Program-made: the position numbers and the translations under genes
Notes under the pieces: generated by a model
Databases searched by the model: none
Seen by the model: only the letters and a program-made list of their open reading frames with translations
What the model was told of the DNA's origin: nothing
Shown: piece after piece, positions 58,022 through 64,000 of the stretch
Position numbering within the stretch: position 1 is the stretch's first letter
Layout: the number at the start of each line of letters is the position of its first letter
Source of the DNA: Streptomyces huiliensis
Lineage (GTDB): Bacteria > Actinomycetota > Actinomycetes > Streptomycetales > Streptomycetaceae
Assembly: GCF_020037025.1 (NCBI RefSeq)
Contig: NZ_JAIQLH010000004.1
Coordinates: forward strand, 89,669 to 153,668
Direction of reading: 5' to 3'
Length of the DNA stretch: 64,000 bases

Positions 58022-58453
58022 ATCCGGCCAATTGCCACAACCGTGATCTAACGCACTTACGTCAGGTCTTGCGCCCATCGCCCACCCTCGTGGCAAAATA
58101 GGACAAGGAGTCCGGGAAGGACTCCTTCCGTCCGAGTAAGGGTGGATGGATCGGTATTGCACTCCTTGGCGGGTCTGGTGACCCCTGATCCCGCTGTGAC
58201 TGATCGTCACGGTGGCGTGACTGTCCGCTATGGCATGGTCCATCGGCTTCCGTCGAGGTTGAACACCTGAGAGGGCAATTCCATCGGTTTGGCCGACGTG
58301 GCTGGACAGATGGTGTAGTTGTAGTGCCGAGGACAAGCCGTTCGTCCTATAACCGACTCGGCCCGCGTCCGCCATTTCGGGCAACGCGGGTCAAGGTGCA
58401 GAATTTAGAGGAAAGAACCGATCCTGAACTCGGTTCTCCCGAGGAGGCCGCTC
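58022..58453 (+). promoter_or_regulatory. Long bldC upstream region with two hairpins
   Basis: AAGGAGTCC (58105-58113) and GGACTCCTT (58119-58127) enclose a 5-nt loop. GAACCGA (58415-58421) and TCGGTTC (58430-58436) form a second hairpin that ends 4 nt before the GAGGAGG Shine-Dalgarno of bldC, so it could affect ribosome access. The region is less GC-rich than the genes around it and shows no coding signal. Confidence 0.55.
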
Positions 58454-58660
58454 ATGACCGCTCGCACCCCTGATGCCGAGCCGCTGTTGACCCCGGCTGA
58501 GGTTGCCACGATGTTCCGCGTGGACCCGAAGACGGTCACGCGGTGGGCCAAGGCAGGCAAGCTCACGTCCATCCGTACGCTCGGAGGCCACCGCCGTTAC
58601 CGCGAGGCGGAGGTCCGGGCGCTGCTGGCAGGCATCCCGCAGCAGCGCAGCGAGTCCTGA
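58454..58660 (+). CDS. bldC: Developmental regulator BldC
   Basis: This 68-residue MerR-like winged-helix protein lacks a dimerisation coil and an effector domain. EPLLTPAEVATMFRVDPKTV, TRWAKAGKLTSIRTLGGHRR and YREAEVRALLAG match BldC throughout. BldC binds direct repeats as head-to-tail oligomers and delays entry into Streptomyces development. The ATG has GAGGAGG 8 nt upstream. A terminator with a T-run follows at 58801. Confidence 0.97.
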   Translation: MTARTPDAEPLLTPAEVATMFRVDPKTVTRWAKAGKLTSIRTLGGHRRYREAEVRALLAGIPQQRSES

Positions 58661-58800
58661 ACCACCGTTTGACCGGGCGTTTTCCGGGGCCCCCAACCCG
58701 GTGACCGTCCACCCTCAGCTCCACACGTTCCACCAGGCACCACACGACTGCGGAGACCTGCCCCCAACGGGAATCCGCGCCCGGAACGGGTGACGTCGTC

Positions 58801-58840
58801 GATCGCGCTGGGCTCCGCCGGGTCCAGCGCGGTCTTTTTT
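58801..58840 (+). terminator. Rho-independent terminator of bldC
   Basis: CGCGCTGG (58804-58811) and CCAGCGCG (58824-58831), with two more outer pairs and one G-T pair, are followed by six T. It is the most classical terminator in the window. Confidence 0.9.
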
Positions 58841-59160
58841 GTGCCCGCGCCCGGGACCGTGCCGGCCCGGAGAACCCCCGGGCGTACCGCCGGAGTCCAT
58901 TCCGGAATGGTTGAGCAGCCGGTGCAATTGCACATATTAAATTGACCGGTGATGACCGGGGCGTGAGTTCCGTCATCTCCGTAACTCTTTCGGTGACTCC
59001 CGTCACAGCATCCCGAGCTTGCCGCCCGTCGTCGCCCTGCGATAGAGAAGCCGACCGTCCCGTCTGTTATCGGGAAAGCCCGGCCGCGGCGCTCCCCCGC
59101 CGGTCCGACGTCCGTACCGTACGGCCGGTCGTCCGCCGTTTCGGGGACCCACGCCGTCCT
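58841..59160. other. Gap between bldC terminator and DUF6274 gene
   Basis: No gene is supported. Two perfect palindromes, CCATTCCGGAATGG (58897-58910) and GTGCAATTGCAC (58922-58933), lie 11 nt apart beside an AT-rich patch (CATATTAAATT). Confidence 0.5.
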
Positions 59161-59370
59161 TCATGCCGCCGGGCCCTTCCCGGGGGCGCCCCGGGTTCCC
59201 GGACCGCCCTGGGCGGCCGTGGGCGCCGCCTCCAGGGCCAGCCTCAGGAGCCGGTGGCACACTGCGCAGTGACGGGTCAGATGGCGGTAGCGGACGGAGG
59301 CCGAGAGGTGGGCTCGCAGCAGCGCCCCCGTCTCGTGCCGGGGCCTCACGGTCGGGCTGGTCGTGGTCAT
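59161..59370 (-). CDS. DUF6274-like small protein
   Basis: The 69-residue protein (from ATG 59370, GGGAGG 10 nt upstream) contains HETGALLRAHLSASVRYRHL and TRHCAVCHRLLRLALE, the core of the small DUF6274 family. The HCAVCH segment offers His and Cys residues for metal binding. The tail is Gly/Pro/Ala-rich. Upstream codons to 59421 are open but not family-like. Function unknown; it stands alone between bldC and tRNA-Asp. Confidence 0.65.
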   Translation of the reverse strand: MTTTSPTVRPRHETGALLRAHLSASVRYRHLTRHCAVCHRLLRLALEAAPTAAQGGPGTRGAPGKGPAA

Positions 59371-59509
59371 CGGGCGCACACCTCCCACTGACTGGGTACC
59401 CCTGGCACGTGTCTCCGTCAAGGAGCGGTACGGGAGGGGAGGGCGGCCTTGGCCAACCGCCGGAGGGGTGTGTTTCGGCCATGAGCGCGATGGTCACCGC
59501 GCACGAACG

Positions 59510-59545
59510 TAGAGGCCCGCTCTCCTCGCGGAGAACGGGCCTCTA
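59510..59545 (-). terminator. Terminator of tRNA-Asp
   Basis: TAGAGGCCCG and CGGGCCTCTA form perfect 10-bp arms with a 16-nt loop, 6 nt beyond the tRNA 3' end. Confidence 0.85.
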
Positions 59546-59551
59546 CCGATG

Positions 59552-59626
59552 CGGTCCTGACGGGATTTGAACCCGCGGCCTCCACCTTGACAGGGTGGCG
59601 AGCACTCCAAACTGCTCCACAGGACC
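59552..59626 (-). tRNA. tRNA-Asp (anticodon GTC)
   Basis: The 75-nt gene folds normally: acceptor GGTCCTG/CAGGACC, anticodon loop CTGTCAA (GTC), T-arm CGGGTTCAAATCCCG and G73 as needed for aspartate. CCA is not encoded. Confidence 0.97.
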
Positions 59627-59742
59627 TTGCTGCTTTCCCGCCTTCGCGGTGCTGCGTGGCAAGACTCTACAGCAGGTCAGGGGGTGCGGTCGAACTCGCC
59701 TTCCCGAGGCCGCCCCGGATCCCTCCCGGACGCTTCCCGAGG

Positions 59743-62700
59743 TCAGGGCGCGAGGGCGTCGATGGCCTTCACGATGCGCTTGTCCGAGACCGGGAACGCC
59801 GTGCCGAGCGCGTGCGCGAAGTAGCTCACCCGGAGTTCCTCGATCATCCAGCGGATGTCCAGGGCCTCCTGGGGCACCGGCCGCCCCTTCGGGAACTGCT
59901 CCAGCAGCCAGGCGTGCTCGTCCTGCATCTCCTTGACCTTGGCCAGCCGGGCGCGGTCCCGCTCCGCGTTGGTGGGCAGCTGGGTCAGCCGCCGGTCCAC
60001 GGCCACCAGGTAGCGCAGCAGGTCGGGCAGCCGGCGGACGCCGTGGGCGGTGACGAAGCCGGGCTTCACCAGCTCCGCGAGCTGCTGCTTGACGTCCGTG
60101 AGGGACGTGAGCAGCACGGGGCTCGTGGTGGCCTTCAGCCGGCGTTCGCACGCCTGCCAGGCGGCCAGCACCTCCTGCGCCTTGCGGATGGTGTCGAGCG
60201 TCACGTCGACGATGTCCGCCCGGACCGCGTCGAAGAGCTTCCGGAAGCCCTCCTCGTCCCAGGCGGGCCCGCCGTGGCCGGCGATCAGCTTGTCCGCCGC
60301 ACCGGACACGCAGTCCTCGAAGAGGGCCTGGATGGAGCCGTGCGGGTTCCGGGACAGGGCGAGCTTCTGCTGGTTGCTCAGCTTGTCCTGGGCGAACTTG
60401 GCGGGGTTGGAGGGCAGGTTGAGCAGGATGAGGCGGCGGGTGCCGCGCCACATGGCCTGCCGCTGCTCCTCCTCGGTGTCGAAGAGGCGGACGGCGACCG
60501 TGGCGCCCTCGTCGACCAGCGCCGGGTACGCCCTCACGGGCTGCCCCGCGCGCCGGGTCTCGAAGGTGCGCGGCAGGGCCCCGATCGTCCACTGGGTGAG
60601 CCCGGACCGCTGCTCGGGCCCGGCGGCGCTCCCGGGGGCCGTGGAGGCCTTCTCGAAGGCCTTGGTGATGGCCGCCTGCGTCTTCGGCTTCAGCCGGGTG
60701 CGCAGCGCCTCCAGGTCCTTGTCCTCGGCGATCTTCCGCTTGCGCTCGTCGATGATCCGGAAGGTGATCTTCAGGTGGTCGGGGACGCGGCTCGGGTCGA
60801 AGTCGTCGGCCTCGATCCGGACGGCGGTCATCCGGTGCAGCTCGCGGGCGAGCACGGTGGTCAGCGGCTCCTGGACGGGGACTACCGAGTCCAGGAACCG
60901 CTGCGCGTAGTTCGGCGCCGGCACGCAGTTGCGGCGCAGCGGCTTCGGCAGCGAGCGGATCAGCTCCGTCACCAGGTCCTCGCGCAGACCCGGGATCTGC
61001 CAGTCGAAGCCCTCCGGAGAGACCTGGTTGAGCACCTGGAGCGGGATGTGGACGGTCACGCCGTCCGCGTCCGCCCCCGGCTCGAACTGGTACGTCACCC
61101 GGAACTTCAGCCGGCCCTGCCGCCAGGAGTCCGGGTAGTCGTCCTTGGTGACCGCCTCGGCGTTCTCGTTGATCAGCATGGAGTGCTCGAAGTCGAGCAG
61201 CCCCGGCTCCTCGCGGCGCTTGTGCTTCCACCACGAGTCGAAGTGCGCCCCGGACACGACGTGTTCGGGCAGCCGCTGGTCGTAGAAGTCGAACAGCGTC
61301 TCGTCGTCCACCAGGATGTCCCGGCGGCGGGCGCGGTGCTCCAGCTCCTCGACCTCGCCGAGGAGCTTGCGGTTGTCGTGGAAGAACTGGTGGTGCGTCT
61401 TCCAGTCGCCCTCGACCAGCGCGTTGCGGATGAACAGCTCGCGGCTGGTCTCCGGGTCGATCCGGCCGTAGTTGACCTTGCGCTGCGCCACGATCGGCAC
61501 GCCGTAGAGCGTCACCCGCTCGTACGCCATGACGGCCGCCTGCTTCTGCTCCCAGTGCGGCTCGCTGTACGTCCGCTTCACCAGGTGCTGCGCGAGCGGC
61601 TCGATCCACTCCGGCTCGATCCGGGCGTTCACCCGGGCCCACAGCCGCGAGGTCTCCACCAGCTCCGCCGACATGATCCAGCGCGGCGGCTTCTTGAAGA
61701 GGGCCGAGCCGGGGAAGACCGCGAACTTGGCGCTGCGGGCGCCCAGGTACTCGTTCTTCTCGGTGTCCTTCAGGCCGAGGTGGGACAGCAGGCCCGCCAG
61801 CAGCGACTGGTGGACGCGCTCCGGGGCCGCGTCCTCCTCGTTCAGGTGCACGCCCATCGACTTCGCGACCGTGCGCAGCTGCGTGTAGATGTCCTGCCAC
61901 TCGCGTATCCGCAGGTAGTTCAGGAACTCCGACTTGCACATGCGGCGGAAGGCCGAGGACGACAGCGCCTTCTGCTGCTCGCGCACATAGCGCCAGAGGT
62001 TGAGGAAGGCGAGGAAGTCGCTCGTCTCGTCCTTGAACCGGGCGTGCTGCTGGTCGGCCTGCTGCTGCTTCTCCGAGGGACGCTCGCGCGGGTCCTGGAT
62101 GGACAGCGCCGCGGTGATCACCATGACCTCGCGGACGCAGCCGTTGCGGTCCGCCTCCAGCACCATGCGGGCGAGGCGGGGGTCCACGGGGAGCTGCGAC
62201 AGCTTCCGGCCGAGGGGCGTCAGGCGCTTCTTCGGATCCTTCTGCTGCGGATCCAGCGCGCCCAGCTCCTGGAGCAGGTCGACGCCGTCCTTGATGTTGC
62301 GGCGGTCCGGCGGGTCGATGAACGGGAACTTCTCGATGTCCCCGAGCCCGGCGGCCGTCATCTGGAGGATGACGGAGGCGAGGTTCGTGCGGAGGATCTC
62401 CGCGTCCGTGAACTCCGGACGGGAGAGGAAGTCGTCCTCCGAGTACAGCCGGATGCAGACACCGTCGCTCGTCCGGCCGCAGCGGCCCTTGCGCTGGTTG
62501 GCGCTGGCCTGCGAGACCGGCTCGATCGGCAGCCGCTGGACCTTGGTGCGGTGGCTGTAGCGGGAGATCCGGGCGAAGCCGGGGTCGATGACGTACTTGA
62601 TGCCGGGGACGGTGAGGGACGTCTCGGCGACGTTGGTGGCCAGGACGATGCGGCGGCCGGTGTGGCGCTGGAAGACGCGGTGCTGCTCGGCGTGGGAGAG

Positions 62701-63702
62701 GCGCGCGTAGAGGGGAAGGATCTCCGTGCCGTGTCCATCAGCGCCCCCGGCGCGGGGGAACTTCTTCTCCAGCGCGTCCGCCGTGTCGCGGATCTCCCGC
62801 TCGCCGGAGAGGAAGACCAGGATGTCGCCGTCGCCCTCCCGCTGGAGCTCGTCCACCGCGTCGCAGATCGCCGTGATCTGGTCGCGGTCGGAGTCCTCGG
62901 ACTGCTCCTCCAGCAGCGGCCGGTACCGCACCTCGACCGGATACGTCCGGCCGCTGACCTCGACGATCGGGGCGTCGCCGAAGTGCCGGGAGAAGCGCTC
63001 CGGGTCGATCGTCGCGGAGGTGATCACGACCTTGAGGTCGGGGCGGCGGGGGAGCAGCTGGGCGAGGTAGCCCAGGATGAAGTCGATGTTGAGGCTGCGC
63101 TCGTGCGCCTCGTCGATGATGATCGTGTCGTACTGGCGCAGCTCGCGGTCGGTCTGGATCTCCGCCAGCAGGATGCCGTCGGTCATCAGCTTGACCATGG
63201 TGTCCGGGCCGACCTGGTCGGTGAAGCGGACCTTCCAGCCCACGGCCTCGCCCAGCGGCGTCCGCAGCTCCTCCGCGACCCGCTCCGCCACCGTGCGGGC
63301 GGCGATCCGGCGGGGCTGGGTGTGCCCGATCAGGCCCCGGACGCCCCGGCCCAGCTCCAGGCAGATCTTCGGAATCTGGGTGGTCTTGCCGGAACCGGTC
63401 TCACCCGCGACGATGACGACCTGGTGGTCGCGTATCGCCTCGAGGATCTCGTCCTTCTTCTGGCTGACCGGGAGCTGCTCGGGGTAGGTGACGGCCGGCA
63501 CCCGGGCCGCGCGGCGCGCCACGCGCTCCTCGGCCTGGCCGATCTCGGCCTCGATCTCGGCGAGGACCGCCTCCCGGGCCTCGGGCTTGCGGATCCGGCG
63601 GGCACCGTCCAGCCTGCGGCCCAGCCGCTGCGCGTCGCGCAGGGACAGCTCGGACAGGCGCGCGGCGAGGCCGGCAGGGGTGAGGGCAGGCTGCGTAGAC
63701 AT
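59743..63702 (-). CDS. hrpA: ATP-dependent RNA helicase HrpA
   Basis: This 1319-residue DEAH-box helicase acts on mRNA and stalled ribosomes. VVIVAGETGSGKTTQIPKIC is Walker A, TIIIDEAHERSLN the DEAH box, VVITSATIDPERFS motif III, TNVAETSLTVPGIKYVIDPG motif V and QRKGRCGRTSDG motif VI. The C-terminal part is the HrpA-specific DUF3418 region. Length is normal for the family. The ATG at 63702 is preferred; the 15 upstream in-frame codons are not family-like. It has no strong Shine-Dalgarno, and a repeat element lies upstream. Confidence 0.96.
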   Translation of the reverse strand: MSTQPALTPAGLAARLSELSLRDAQRLGRRLDGARRIRKPEAREAVLAEIEAEIGQAEERVARRAARVPAVTYPEQLPVSQKKDEILEAIRDHQVVIVAGETGSGKTTQIPKICLELGRGVRGLIGHTQPRRIAARTVAERVAEELRTPLGEAVGWKVRFTDQVGPDTMVKLMTDGILLAEIQTDRELRQYDTIIIDEAHERSLNIDFILGYLAQLLPRRPDLKVVITSATIDPERFSRHFGDAPIVEVSGRTYPVEVRYRPLLEEQSEDSDRDQITAICDAVDELQREGDGDILVFLSGEREIRDTADALEKKFPRAGGADGHGTEILPLYARLSHAEQHRVFQRHTGRRIVLATNVAETSLTVPGIKYVIDPGFARISRYSHRTKVQRLPIEPVSQASANQRKGRCGRTSDGVCIRLYSEDDFLSRPEFTDAEILRTNLASVILQMTAAGLGDIEKFPFIDPPDRRNIKDGVDLLQELGALDPQQKDPKKRLTPLGRKLSQLPVDPRLARMVLEADRNGCVREVMVITAALSIQDPRERPSEKQQQADQQHARFKDETSDFLAFLNLWRYVREQQKALSSSAFRRMCKSEFLNYLRIREWQDIYTQLRTVAKSMGVHLNEEDAAPERVHQSLLAGLLSHLGLKDTEKNEYLGARSAKFAVFPGSALFKKPPRWIMSAELVETSRLWARVNARIEPEWIEPLAQHLVKRTYSEPHWEQKQAAVMAYERVTLYGVPIVAQRKVNYGRIDPETSRELFIRNALVEGDWKTHHQFFHDNRKLLGEVEELEHRARRRDILVDDETLFDFYDQRLPEHVVSGAHFDSWWKHKRREEPGLLDFEHSMLINENAEAVTKDDYPDSWRQGRLKFRVTYQFEPGADADGVTVHIPLQVLNQVSPEGFDWQIPGLREDLVTELIRSLPKPLRRNCVPAPNYAQRFLDSVVPVQEPLTTVLARELHRMTAVRIEADDFDPSRVPDHLKITFRIIDERKRKIAEDKDLEALRTRLKPKTQAAITKAFEKASTAPGSAAGPEQRSGLTQWTIGALPRTFETRRAGQPVRAYPALVDEGATVAVRLFDTEEEQRQAMWRGTRRLILLNLPSNPAKFAQDKLSNQQKLALSRNPHGSIQALFEDCVSGAADKLIAGHGGPAWDEEGFRKLFDAVRADIVDVTLDTIRKAQEVLAAWQACERRLKATTSPVLLTSLTDVKQQLAELVKPGFVTAHGVRRLPDLLRYLVAVDRRLTQLPTNAERDRARLAKVKEMQDEHAWLLEQFPKGRPVPQEALDIRWMIEELRVSYFAHALGTAFPVSDKRIVKAIDALAP

Positions 63703-63772
63703 ACGGACCCCAGGATCGCACCAGCCGGGACGAAGCGGCGAACGCATTTAGGGGCGGCCGCGGCGTGGGGGT

Positions 63773-63922
63773 GCCCCGGTCCCGCCCTTTCACCGTTTCC
63801 CGGGGAGGGCCCCGGGCCCCCGAAACCGCGCTCCGCGCGTTTGAGGACAGCGCCCCAAAGGCGCTTCGGGGGGCGGGGGGGGCTCGCCCCCGCAAGAAAC
63901 GGTGAAAGGGCGGGACCGGGGC
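63773..63922. repeat. Dispersed intergenic repeat, copy 5, with 27-bp perfect terminal inverted repeats
   Basis: The first 27 nt (63773-63799) and last 27 nt (63896-63922) are perfect inverted repeats. Inside are GGGGAGGGCCCC-like and GCGTTTGAGGAC parts of the family. The right end equals the end of copy 2 at 22472-22498. It lies between hrpA and a tRNA gene. Confidence 0.9.
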
Positions 63923-63934
63923 GCCTCAAACACA

Positions 63935-63962
63935 GAGGCCCCCGTCCGAAGACGGGGGCCTC
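63935..63962 (-). terminator. Terminator of the edge tRNA
   Basis: GAGGCCCCCGTC and GACGGGGGCCTC form perfect 12-bp arms with a CGAA loop, 4 nt beyond the tRNA 3' end. Confidence 0.88.
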
Positions 63963-63966
63963 ACAG

Positions 63967-64000
63967 TGGCTGGGGCCGGGGTCGAACCGGCGACCTTCCG
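63967..64000 (-). tRNA. tRNA 3' half, cut by window edge
   Basis: On the reverse strand the T-arm GCCGG-TTCGACC-CCGGC and the acceptor strand CCCAGCC with A73 are clear. The anticodon lies outside the window, so the amino acid cannot be stated. Confidence 0.85.

Noticed and set aside
58563..59006. Reverse frame after bldC
   Set aside because: It crosses the bldC terminator and bldC itself, without a ribosome site or family motif.

Overview
The window looks like chromosomal core DNA of a Streptomyces or very close relative. It has very high GC, many GTG starts and four-base GTGA/ATGA overlaps between cotranscribed genes. It also carries bldC, an Lsr2-type nucleoid protein, an HspR-type operator before clpB, a perfect Streptomyces parS sequence, and a gene order I remember from Streptomyces coelicolor. 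The parS site suggests the region lies within the origin-proximal part of the chromosome. No phage, transposase or CRISPR array is visible.

Left part (1-24.8 kb): a cut-off Uma2 nuclease gene; clpB behind a perfect inverted repeat; a YbjN-like protein; a membrane mannosyltransferase; a PLP aminotransferase; a DUF2617 protein and a membrane spermidine-synthase-like protein; an AraC regulator divergent from DsbA-like and NAD-binding oxidoreductases; a CoxG-like protein; aldose epimerase; pyrE; fba; an MFS exporter; and DUF3151. These are followed by a tryptophan-to-anthranilate operon (kynA, kynU, hydrolase), a NarL-type two-component pair, a diacylglycerol-kinase-like gene and purA.

Middle (24.8-45 kb): a Ser/Thr kinase, a cold-shock protein, a class III aminotransferase with a GntR regulator, a GT2/membrane fusion, two little-known proteins (one SLATT/DUF4231-like), purD, a poorly described gene pair, purC and an OmpR-type two-component pair. 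A glycine tRNA region follows: two copies of a complete tRNA-Gly(GCC) transcription unit flank a NarL-type two-component pair, and beside them stand three tRNA-Gly(UCC) genes with abnormal D- and T-loops.

Right part (45-64 kb): an Lsr2-like gene; purS-purQ-purL; an MFS exporter divergent from a TetR regulator; a mycothiol-dependent-isomerase-like protein; purF-purM; DUF3073; valine/leucine dehydrogenase; an unrecognised protein; bldC; DUF6274; tRNA-Asp; hrpA; and the 3' half of another tRNA at the edge.

Eight genes of de novo purine synthesis (purA, D, C, S, Q, L, F, M) lie in six transcription units here, together with pyrE. Many intergenic regions hold strong hairpins. At least five hold copies of one dispersed inverted-repeat family, and nine genes show a TANNNT box only 6-8 nt before the start codon, suggesting leaderless mRNAs. 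The best candidates for something undescribed are the tRNA-Gly(UCC) trio, the parS site inside a terminator-like palindrome and the repeat family.
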